From IMG/VR virus record IMGVR_UViG_3300032053_000016, positions 43,402 through 107,401 of that record: a stretch of 64,000 nt of DNA. One strand, 5' to 3'. Under the pieces are notes generated by a model. That model made no database searches. It was not told the origin of the DNA and saw only the letters and a list, made by a program, of their open reading frames with translations. The DNA is from a virus. This document shows, one piece after another, positions 32,084-39,050 of this stretch (position 1 is the first letter of the stretch; each line of letters opens with the position of its first letter). A program made the position numbers and the translations under genes.

Positions 32084-32811
32084 CGATCCTTCTCTCTTCG
32101 CATGACGTAACGATCGTGTAACGTCGCGTGCCCTTGCTTATCAGCGAACCGCTTCTGATACTCGTGCTCAGAAGCGAACGAGTACATGACTCTGACAGAT
32201 CCGCACGGGTTCTTGTCTGCTACGACACCGTGAAGCATTGAGGACTCGAACATCAATACGCGGTCGTTCGACGACTCAAGTACCTCGTTCTCGTACTTGG
32301 AGATGAGCATCGCGTCAAAACGCTCGTCGTTCGCCATACACCGATGCGTGCCGCGCACGAACTTCAAACGTGGTTCTGGTATCTCAAACGTCGGGTAGAA
32401 ATTGATCTTCACCACGGGGGGAAACGCGCCCACGATGGGGTTGCGATCGAACTGGTACGCGTCACGGTGCCAATCTTGGTGCGGAGGACCTGGCATCTGC
32501 TTGACAACCTGAGCGTGAACGAGCGACAGCTTACGACCCACGATGTCCTCGAGCAGATACGGGAGCTCGTTCGCGAACAAGAAATCCAAGAAGATGTCGT
32601 CGTAATCGTAGACGTTCGGGCGTAGATGAAAAACGTTCTCCATCCTCTTCTCGTAGAAGAAGCCAGCACGCACGTCGTCGTTCCACAGCTTCTCGAGCAC
32701 GTCGACCATGAGCTTGCTGGATCCATGATCCACAGGCAACAGATCGAACCCGTTGGCGTAGAACCTCTCTTGCGGTAGCAGTTTCTCCTGATCGAAGTCG
32801 ACGAGTCTCAT
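32080..32811 (-). CDS. Phytanoyl-CoA dioxygenase-like 2-oxoglutarate/Fe(II) oxygenase
   Basis: The 243-residue protein has 'PGPPHQDWHRDAYQ' (about 121-134, H-x-D iron ligands), a strand-rich centre, and a distal 'MFESSMLHGV' with His plus 'CGSVRVMYSF' with the Arg that binds 2-oxoglutarate. This is the PhyH pattern. The family includes enzymes that hydroxylate sugars, lipids and antibiotics. Start ATG 32811 is set by the overlap with the glycosyltransferase stop. It is the second such oxygenase in the glycan block, unrelated in sequence to the one at 18402-19172. Confidence 0.72.
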   Translation of the reverse strand: MRLVDFDQEKLLPQERFYANGFDLLPVDHGSSKLMVDVLEKLWNDDVRAGFFYEKRMENVFHLRPNVYDYDDIFLDFLFANELPYLLEDIVGRKLSLVHAQVVKQMPGPPHQDWHRDAYQFDRNPIVGAFPPVVKINFYPTFEIPEPRLKFVRGTHRCMANDERFDAMLISKYENEVLESSNDRVLMFESSMLHGVVADKNPCGSVRVMYSFASEHEYQKRFADKQGHATLHDRYVMRREKDR

Positions 32812-33746
32812 GTTGCTACGACGAATTTTAGCACGTCTTCGTAGGCTTTCGCACACTTCACGATGTCAACAGACGACGGATCAGCACGACGACCTTCCAT
32901 CATGAGCGGCAACGTCACTGTCGGTGTGACGTGTGGAGGATTATCGTAATCAACCAATCCAAACTTGTACTCCTCATGGTCAGAGACGACGACGCCGTAC
33001 CTCTCGCCTACCAACTCCTTGGTGCCACCTTCGCTGGAGCAGATCACGAGACATCCTTGCGAGATCGCCTCAACCACGACATTTGGACAGTGATCTAGCC
33101 ATGCGAGGTGGATCATCCAGTCAGCGATGGAGTAAACCTCTGCACACAGATCGTGACGGATGCTGCCGGCGTAGAAGATGTCCTTGTCGGCCACCTGAAC
33201 GTCGGGGTTGTTACCGAGCACGATGAGGCACGAGCTTGGATGCTGCGAAGCACGGATCGACTTGAAGACTGCGATGTTGTCGATCAGACGTTTCTGCGGG
33301 TGCCAGTTCGACGAGCAGACGAAGACCTTCTTGTAACGTTTACGGATCTCAATCAACGCTTCACTTCGCAATGTTGCAGGGGCGATCTCGATGCCGTTAG
33401 GAATGACACGCCCTGATCGTGCACCAAACCACTTCGTGGTCATCTGCTTGTCGAACTCACTCTGCCAGATGACGTAACTGGCTGCGTCATACGCGGCGTG
33501 GATGCCACGGTTCATGCCGGACGCCATTTGCTCAGGTTTAAACCAGATTCCATCGAGGCGTTGCACAAACGGCTTCTTCGGATCGAGCTTCGTTGACGGC
33601 TCGATGAACACAAGGGCGGCGTCGTAGTCGTCGGGATCGGCCACGATGTGTCCAAGGTTGCCCAAAGCTATGGCAAGTCGCTTAGCGAAGCAGTTGGGTC
33701 CGGTGTGTTCGGCGTTGAAGTCAACGCCGTCAAAAAATACCTTCAC
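32808..33746 (-). CDS. GT4-type glycosyltransferase
   Basis: The 312-residue GT-B enzyme has an N-terminal 'GPNCFAKRLAIALG', the interdomain strand 'KKVFVCSSNWHPQKRLID', and the donor-binding region 'DHCPNVVVEAISQGCLVI' followed by SSEGGTKEL. The first Glu of E-x7-E is replaced by an Asp-His pair while the second is kept, as in some GT4 members. GTG start overlaps the upstream stop. Sugar specificity is unknown. Confidence 0.8.
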   Translation of the reverse strand: MKVFFDGVDFNAEHTGPNCFAKRLAIALGNLGHIVADPDDYDAALVFIEPSTKLDPKKPFVQRLDGIWFKPEQMASGMNRGIHAAYDAASYVIWQSEFDKQMTTKWFGARSGRVIPNGIEIAPATLRSEALIEIRKRYKKVFVCSSNWHPQKRLIDNIAVFKSIRASQHPSSCLIVLGNNPDVQVADKDIFYAGSIRHDLCAEVYSIADWMIHLAWLDHCPNVVVEAISQGCLVICSSEGGTKELVGERYGVVVSDHEEYKFGLVDYDNPPHVTPTVTLPLMMEGRRADPSSVDIVKCAKAYEDVLKFVVAT

Positions 33747-33925
33747 GCATCCTCAGCTTTCTCTAGCGATTCCATCGCCACCTGGACTCTAAGGCTCGCT
33801 CGAACGTAGCCACCGTGATCACCATTTTCTAGGCATTCAATGGCTCGACAAATGTCTTGTTTGATCTCGAACTCCAAAAGTCGAACGTACAGATCATTGA
33901 CGTCGCTGGAGGGATCCTTCGTCAT
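33743..33925 (-). CDS. 60-residue helical protein, paralogue of next gene
   Basis: I chose ATG 33925 (60 residues); it overlaps the upstream gene by 32 bases. The core 'DICRAIECLENGDHGGYVRA' parallels 'GECLYAISCLEAGNIEGYVK' in the adjacent gene: same length, same spacing, with the C-L-E-x-G-x-x-x-G-Y-V core kept. A tandem duplication is the simplest explanation. Function is unknown. Confidence 0.65.
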   Translation of the reverse strand: MTKDPSSDVNDLYVRLLEFEIKQDICRAIECLENGDHGGYVRASLRVQVAMESLEKAEDA

Positions 33926-34076
33926 CTCTGTACCACTTTTCGATGTTTTCACAGGTTTTAACGTAGCCTTCGATGTTCCCGGCTTCCAAACACGAGATAG
34001 CGTAAAGACACTCGCCTTCCAACATGGCTTCTTTCAACCGCACGCCGAACGTCTCACGTTTCTTATCGCACGCCAC
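33894..34076 (-). CDS. 60-residue helical protein, paralogue of previous gene
   Basis: GTG 34076 gives exactly 60 residues, matching the paralogue at 33743-33925, and overlaps the upstream gene by 14 bases. The shared core is C-L-E-x-G-x-x-x-G-Y-V. It ends in a basic, Gln/Arg-rich tail. Function is unknown. Confidence 0.62.
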   Translation of the reverse strand: MACDKKRETFGVRLKEAMLEGECLYAISCLEAGNIEGYVKTCENIEKWYRDDEGSLQRRQ

Positions 34077-34521
34077 GACGCTTGAGCTCGTCCATGATGT
34101 CTCCCGCGAAGCTCGACTCGCTGAACAGGCCTGCGATGAGGCGGATGTCCTGCAGTGGGACGCGATCAAGCTTGCACTTCGTGTACACGGGGTGGACGTC
34201 GTGCTTCCACGTGTCCTCTTCACGTGTGATGATCGTGCTGTCACCGATCTTGATGGTCTCGTACATCTTCTGTGCGATCCAGCAACGTGCATCCTCATGG
34301 ATGTTCTGCGATCCCTTCGCGAACACGTTGTGAACGGTCTCCGACACGCAGTCGAACATCTCCTCCATGGTGTCCTTGTCAAGTTTACGGGTGCCGTCCG
34401 CGAACTTTTGGAGCTTCATCCCGAGGTGGTACGACAACACGTCTAGAAAGCGAGGGCCTCCAGGTTTGCCAACGTTGGGCGGGATGGTGACAGGGTGGCG
34501 TGGTTTGGGTTCGTCGTTCAT
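34063..34521 (-). CDS. Protein of unknown function
   Basis: This is a 152-residue protein with ATG start and ATGA overlap with the glycosyltransferase upstream. It has a Pro/Gly-rich N-terminus (MNDEPKPRHPVTIPPN), then a helical body with 'FDCVSETVHNVFAKG' and a basic C-terminus. No family is recognised. It probably forms a unit with the two 60-residue genes that follow. Confidence 0.55.
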   Translation of the reverse strand: MNDEPKPRHPVTIPPNVGKPGGPRFLDVLSYHLGMKLQKFADGTRKLDKDTMEEMFDCVSETVHNVFAKGSQNIHEDARCWIAQKMYETIKIGDSTIITREEDTWKHDVHPVYTKCKLDRVPLQDIRLIAGLFSESSFAGDIMDELKRRGVR

Positions 34522-35249
34522 GTGATAAATCCTCTTTTACGCAAAAATTCCGCTTCTTCTTTTTGAAAGCGAGCGTCGTCAGTCTGAAATGTAGCGGGGC
34601 TCATGTCACAACGGTAAGCGTACATTGTGATCGGCACGTGAACGCGTTTCTTAGCAAGTGCGAGCACCGGCAAGTAGATCGCTTGGTCGCCGGCACGTTT
34701 GATGTACTCGCCGTCAGCGCCGCGGTAGTTGGCGTCGAAGACATGTTTTGACACGCTCTTCTTCCAAGTCTTGAAGTGACTAGAGACCCATGGGTGTTTA
34801 TACGGGTCAACGCCAGACGGCAATGCTGCCGAGATGTTTTGGTTTGTGATCCCGTTCTGATCAAACCAGCGATGATTGCTCCAAGCAGCCTCTAGATCTG
34901 GGATCTTTTCGTAAGCAGTCGCCATGATCTCAAGTGCGTTGAGGTCACAGAGGTAGTCGTCTAGGTCGAGACGGCAGACGATATCGTCATCATCCATCTG
35001 CGACATGGCTAGGAGAACGTTGTATACCTCCCATCGCCGTTCCTTGTTGCGAACGACGCTGACTTTGTGTTCGATTCCAAGCCACGTAGAGTACGTTTCG
35101 ACTTGGTCAGCGGTGCCGTCAGTAGAGCAATCGTCCACGATCACCGCGTACCAATTGGTGTAGCTTTGACCGGCCATTGAGACAAGCGTCTGCCACATGG
35201 TCTTGACGCTGTTACGTGTGGGGATAGCGAAGGCGAATGTGACGCTCAT
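34518..35249 (-). CDS. GT2-type glycosyltransferase
   Basis: The 243-residue GT-A enzyme has 'FAIPTRNSVKTMWQTLVSMA' (about 6-25), 'YAVIVDDCSTDGTADQVE' (the D-D-C-S-T-D-G-T signature), and 'IVCRLDLDDYL' (the metal-binding D-x-D-D). These define family-2 inverting glycosyltransferases. ATG start 35249 overlaps the small lipoprotein gene's stop by ATGA. It likely adds a sugar in the glycan made by this cluster; donor unknown. Confidence 0.87.
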   Translation of the reverse strand: MSVTFAFAIPTRNSVKTMWQTLVSMAGQSYTNWYAVIVDDCSTDGTADQVETYSTWLGIEHKVSVVRNKERRWEVYNVLLAMSQMDDDDIVCRLDLDDYLCDLNALEIMATAYEKIPDLEAAWSNHRWFDQNGITNQNISAALPSGVDPYKHPWVSSHFKTWKKSVSKHVFDANYRGADGEYIKRAGDQAIYLPVLALAKKRVHVPITMYAYRCDMSPATFQTDDARFQKEEAEFLRKRGFIT

Positions 35250-35398
35250 TTACACTCACAAGCTGGACAGCGTTTAGACTCGATCGGTTGTTCGGTGATC
35301 TTGATCATGCACACTGCTCCCTGGTACGTTGCCTTGCATTCAAACACCGAGGTGTTGTGATGACAGCCGATAAGAAACAAAAACACGAGAAACTTCAC
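35246..35398 (-). CDS. Putative small Cys-rich lipoprotein
   Basis: This 50-residue gene starts at GTG 35398 and is linked by ATGA/GTGA overlaps on both sides. The N-terminus (VKFLVFLFLIGC) looks like a short lipoprotein signal ending in a lipobox-type cysteine at residue 12. Four more Cys follow, including 'CPACEC' at the end. Tiny phage lipoproteins can act as lysis o-spanins or block superinfection. Neither can be chosen from sequence, and no partner i-spanin is seen here. Confidence 0.65.
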   Translation of the reverse strand: MKFLVFLFLIGCHHNTSVFECKATYQGAVCMIKITEQPIESKRCPACECK

Positions 35399-35568
35399 GG
35401 TGAACCATCGTTCAACTCACGCAGTAGCGCGATGAATTCCTCCAGTGTAGCGTAGTCACATCCGGCTGCGCCCGCAGCCGAATACACTTCATCAAGATCT
35501 GACAGCAACCCATCCACATCTTCGGGCGTGAGGTGGATGTCACCCTTGTCATCTGCGTAGACGTTCAC
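35395..35568 (-). CDS. Small acidic protein
   Basis: This 57-residue gene runs from GTG 35568 (GTGA overlap with the methyltransferase stop) to a TGA overlapping the lipoprotein start. It is acidic and helical with one Cys. The exact fit between neighbours shows it is real. No family is recognised. Confidence 0.62.
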   Translation of the reverse strand: MNVYADDKGDIHLTPEDVDGLLSDLDEVYSAAGAAGCDYATLEEFIALLRELNDGSP

Positions 35569-36341
35569 CAGTCCCAGGTCTCCGACACCACACTCAGCTT
35601 CGCCTTGTTGGCGACAGCGCCTTCACGTGTGAGAAGCAGTTGCCCGTAACGGATCTTCTCGTCTGGCCAGCGACGATCGTCAAAGAAGACGCGACGATCC
35701 ATGATGATGAGCTCACTGCTCACGTCGGCAGGCAGATCGCACTCCTCAAGCGCTTCGTGCACCTGGATCGCAGCGTCGGTGCCCTTGTCCATGTGCCAGT
35801 CGTCGAAGAGGCAGAAGCAGGACCACATGTCTTTCACACCCTCCCAGTCGCCACGGACCGCAGGAGCTGTGTGATCACCGTCGATGAACACGAGATCGTA
35901 CTTGTCGTTCATCTTTGGCAAGACGTCAGCCGACTTCCCACGCGCAACCTGAATGCGACTTGTCCACTCCGTTGGGAACATCTGCGCGATCATCTGCATG
36001 TGTTGATCGTCTAGCGCCGGCTCAACCACCATGACCTGCCCGTCGTTTCCAAGCTCAGCGAACGCCTTCGCGGCGCACAACGCGGAGTAACCGCGGCCGA
36101 ACCCGATCTCAAGGTACGAGTCAAGCTTGTACTTCTTGATGAGCGAGTAGATGAGCAATCCACGCTCGAGGTTGGGTTTGAAGAACGCGCCCACTGTGCG
36201 GAACAGTTCAGAGTTAGGATCACGGAGCTTCTTCGCGGTGGCTTCTCCAATGTAATCGAACTCCCCTAACGAGAGGGATTCAACCGGCATGCTGATCTCG
36301 GCGAGCTTGTCTTTGATGTTGACGTTCTTGTTGGGCTTCAT
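35565..36341 (-). CDS. Class I SAM methyltransferase (Methyltransf_24-like)
   Basis: The 258-residue protein has 'YLEIGFGRGYSALCA' (about 75-89) as the SAM loop, 'QVMVVEPALDDQHMQMI' as the acidic ribose-binding strand, 'YDLVFIDGDHTAPAV' (about 147-161) and 'FCLFDDWHMDKG'. The I-D-G-D-H and D-D-x-H motifs are typical of the TylF/catechol-OMT-like group that methylates sugars or small molecules with a metal ion. ATG start overlaps the large glycosyltransferase stop. Substrate is probably a sugar of the cluster (inference). Confidence 0.77.
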   Translation of the reverse strand: MKPNKNVNIKDKLAEISMPVESLSLGEFDYIGEATAKKLRDPNSELFRTVGAFFKPNLERGLLIYSLIKKYKLDSYLEIGFGRGYSALCAAKAFAELGNDGQVMVVEPALDDQHMQMIAQMFPTEWTSRIQVARGKSADVLPKMNDKYDLVFIDGDHTAPAVRGDWEGVKDMWSCFCLFDDWHMDKGTDAAIQVHEALEECDLPADVSSELIIMDRRVFFDDRRWPDEKIRYGQLLLTREGAVANKAKLSVVSETWDW

Positions 36342-38362
36342 GTGTTACTCGTGACGGTAGTTCGCTTCTTAGGCAAGATCCCGAGGTTTTGTAGTTCTTC
36401 CGGAGGTCTGACGTCCTTCAATGTCATCCACGGTGTTTTTTGTCCAAGATATTTGGAGTGCCAGACGTGACCACCCGTCTTCTCTGCAAGCTCCTTCGCT
36501 CGCTCCTTGATGTCAAGATCGGTGACATCGCTCCACGCTTTGTCAAAGAACATGTTGGTCTCCGCGGTGTCAACGTACTCCTTGCCCTCAAGGACGTTCC
36601 AGTGACGCGTCCAGAAGTCACGGTAGAGGCGGATCTTACGCTCGATGTCGAGCCAGCTGGCGTGGTACACAGACGGCACATTCTGCACGACACGACTGAA
36701 CCAGTCCTCGTACATGAGCAACGCCTTCGGGTCGCCTGTCAACGCTAGACGACGAATCTGCTCCATCTCGTTCGTGAGGAAGCCGAGAAACACGATCGGC
36801 TCGCCGGTGTTGACGTCGATCGGGTCGCAACCGTCTGTGCCAGGCAAGGCAACAAGGCGACCTTCCGCATCCTTGGATCGCAGGTGAACTGGCACGCCGT
36901 GCCCGATTCGCGGGGAGTTACGGCTGACGCGCCACTTCCACGGTGTGACATCGAGTCGCACCTTGTCAAGTCCACCCCAATACTCGACGACTGGGAGTGA
37001 CAGCATAGGGACCGCCTTGGGGAAGTTGCCGACGAGCTCGCGAACCTTCTTCCAGTCCTCCTTACGCACGAGCTCGTCGACGTCCATCTGCCAGACGAAG
37101 TCGCCGGTGCAACGCTTGCGTGCTTCGGCCTTCTGCATGCCGTCGAAGAGGGCGGAACGAGGGTCGGACCAGTCACGCTCGACAACATGAACCTTGAGTC
37201 GCGACTCGTGATTCAGTTCAATCGAATGTTCACCAGGCTCTTTTGCATTCGGCAGCAGGTTCGAACGTTGAAGCGCGTAGAGTTTGTCACGCGTTTCATC
37301 TGTGGATCCCGCATCAACCACCACGACCTCGTCGCAGAAGCCAAGCATCGACTTGATGCACTCCTCGAACGGGTACTCCTGCTTCACGCAGTTGAACGTC
37401 GTCGCGTAGCCGGACAGTGTCACCTCCTTAGCCATCGAGCGCGCCGTTGCGCGCCAGAAGACCGCTGGAGCCCCTCGAAGGTACTCCTCGATGTGCGTCA
37501 GGTCATCAGTGGCGAACCACGATTCTTTGGCGTGTTGAACGTGGTCGTTGAGTCTCAACTCGCAACCGAGCAACTTCGCTTCAATGACGAGGCGAGGGCA
37601 TGTGTCGCCGCCGGCTGGGCAGAACACGAGACCCTTCGCGCCAGCGAGCTTGCGCAGCATTTGATCGTACGAGACGCCGCCGATCAGCTCGTAATCGAGC
37701 TCGTCACGTTCAGCGTTGTACACCGACAGTTCGGTGCCTTTCACCCACGAAGTAGACTGGAGGATCAACCACTTGTCAGACTTGACGATGCTCTCTGATC
37801 GAAGTGCTTCGATCGTGCGAAAGAAGCGGTCGTCGAAGACGCTGGAGAGCACGGTGTTGGGGTAGTCAACAAGGAACGGGAAACGGTCGTGGTAAGTCTT
37901 CTGCTGCTCTTCACTCATCCACCAGGTGTGCTCGGCGGCAGACATGAAGCTGGAGACGACGTTGCCAAGCTGAGTCGTGTGACAGTCACACGGCTTGCTC
38001 TCGTTGAGCTCATGTTTTTCAACCGATCGGTACTTGCAGAACTTGTAATCACACTCCACGATCGAGTAACGAAGGTTGGTCGCGATGGAAGGAAAGAGCT
38101 GGGACTTCAGGCTCGAGTAGTTCCCGAACACCCAGAACTTCTTTGCTCCCTGTTTGATGTGCTCGATCGTGAGCTCTGAACAGAGCATCTTGTGCACCTT
38201 CAAAGGTGCAGCGTCGATCAACGCTTGAAGCGTCAACTCGGCGCCTCCAATGAGTTGCTCAGGGTAAGCGTCCGACACGAAGACGATCTGAGCGTCCTCC
38301 GGAAGGAGCGTGTTGAAGTTAAGTTTCGCGAATAGGGATCCGTCTTGTCTCACGCCTGTCAC
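36338..38362 (-). CDS. Two-domain glycosyltransferase: GT-B-like N-terminus plus GT2 C-terminus
   Basis: The 674-residue protein joins two transferase folds. The N-terminal half has GT4-like elements: 'QLIGGAELTLQALID', then 'GLVFCPAGGDTCPRLVIEAK' with LLGCEL, equivalent to the donor-binding region. From about residue 315 a GT2 domain begins: 'YPFEECIKSMLGFCDEVVVV', then DAGSTDETRDKL and 'DFVWQMDVDELVRKEDW' with the D-x-D site. The C-terminal 200 residues are an additional alpha/beta region with many Trp/Arg. Such fusions let one protein add two sugars. GTG start 38362 is the first gene of the 28-kb minus-strand operon. Confidence 0.8.
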   Translation of the reverse strand: MTGVRQDGSLFAKLNFNTLLPEDAQIVFVSDAYPEQLIGGAELTLQALIDAAPLKVHKMLCSELTIEHIKQGAKKFWVFGNYSSLKSQLFPSIATNLRYSIVECDYKFCKYRSVEKHELNESKPCDCHTTQLGNVVSSFMSAAEHTWWMSEEQQKTYHDRFPFLVDYPNTVLSSVFDDRFFRTIEALRSESIVKSDKWLILQSTSWVKGTELSVYNAERDELDYELIGGVSYDQMLRKLAGAKGLVFCPAGGDTCPRLVIEAKLLGCELRLNDHVQHAKESWFATDDLTHIEEYLRGAPAVFWRATARSMAKEVTLSGYATTFNCVKQEYPFEECIKSMLGFCDEVVVVDAGSTDETRDKLYALQRSNLLPNAKEPGEHSIELNHESRLKVHVVERDWSDPRSALFDGMQKAEARKRCTGDFVWQMDVDELVRKEDWKKVRELVGNFPKAVPMLSLPVVEYWGGLDKVRLDVTPWKWRVSRNSPRIGHGVPVHLRSKDAEGRLVALPGTDGCDPIDVNTGEPIVFLGFLTNEMEQIRRLALTGDPKALLMYEDWFSRVVQNVPSVYHASWLDIERKIRLYRDFWTRHWNVLEGKEYVDTAETNMFFDKAWSDVTDLDIKERAKELAEKTGGHVWHSKYLGQKTPWMTLKDVRPPEELQNLGILPKKRTTVTSNT

Positions 38363-38567
38363 TCTAGCAGCTGATCGCTGGGTAGTAGGCCGAAACCTTC
38401 GGTTTCATGTGACTACGCTCAATCCAGTACTCTTTAAATCTGATCTTCTTAAGAGATCGATCTCCCTTCAAATTTCTCTGATCGAGAGCCTGATAGCTCA
38501 TTACAATCGAAAAGGCGGTTGGGTGGGGTCGGAGGATCTAAGGGACATGTTGTCGCGTATGTAGAGA
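38363..38567. promoter_or_regulatory. Divergent control region between glycan operon and chaperonin region
   Basis: These 205 bases should hold the promoter for the 28-kb minus operon and that of the plus-strand genes. Visible elements are a perfect 6-bp hairpin GAAACC-TTC-GGTTTC (38392-38406) and a near-perfect 17-base palindrome GATCTTCTTAAGAGATC (38442-38458), a candidate operator. TACAAT at 38502-38507 matches a -10 box for the plus strand (5 of 6); no good -35 is seen at the right spacing. The promoters are not proven. Confidence 0.4.
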
Positions 38568-39041
38568 GTGATGCCTCCTCGCCGCAAGCTATCCGACGAC
38601 GATCTGGAGTTTCTTGTAAAAGAGATCCACAGTAAACTTGACGGAGTCGTCTTCAACGGCGGGTTCGAAACGTTGGTTTCTAACGTCCAGATCATCCAGA
38701 AGACGCAGGAGGAAATGCTGGTCAAGATGGAGGACGTTCACAAGGTCATCTACGAGCCAGACGATGGTCTCTTCGCTCGCGTGAAGAAAGTGGAGACGAA
38801 CCACGATCACGAGTTAGCACCCCTGCGCCGCGAGGTTGACGATCTCGACAAGTGGCGTGAGAAGCTTCAAGCGCAAGACGGGTTGTTCGAGATGGCAGTT
38901 CAAGCTCACAAGGACGTGAAAGAGTTGAACGCGTGGAAGAAGCGCATCATCGCTCTCGTCGTCGCAGCAGCTAGCAGCACGCTTCTCATGGGTCTGAAGA
39001 CGTTCTACGACCTCATGAAAGACCACGTATCGCTGCACTAA
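38568..39041 (+). CDS. Coiled-coil protein with C-terminal membrane helix
   Basis: This 157-residue protein starts at GTG 38568 or at the adjacent ATG. Residues about 10-125 are charged heptad-like helix, and about 126-147 form one hydrophobic helix (IIALVVAAASSTLLMGLK) near the C-terminus. The topology is a long soluble coiled coil anchored by its C-terminus. It could be a membrane-tethering or holin-like protein; I recognise no family. It leads into the chaperonin-like gene 9 bases downstream. Confidence 0.6.
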   Translation: MMPPRRKLSDDDLEFLVKEIHSKLDGVVFNGGFETLVSNVQIIQKTQEEMLVKMEDVHKVIYEPDDGLFARVKKVETNHDHELAPLRREVDDLDKWREKLQAQDGLFEMAVQAHKDVKELNAWKKRIIALVVAAASSTLLMGLKTFYDLMKDHVSLH

Positions 39042-39050
39042 CATGCTCAC

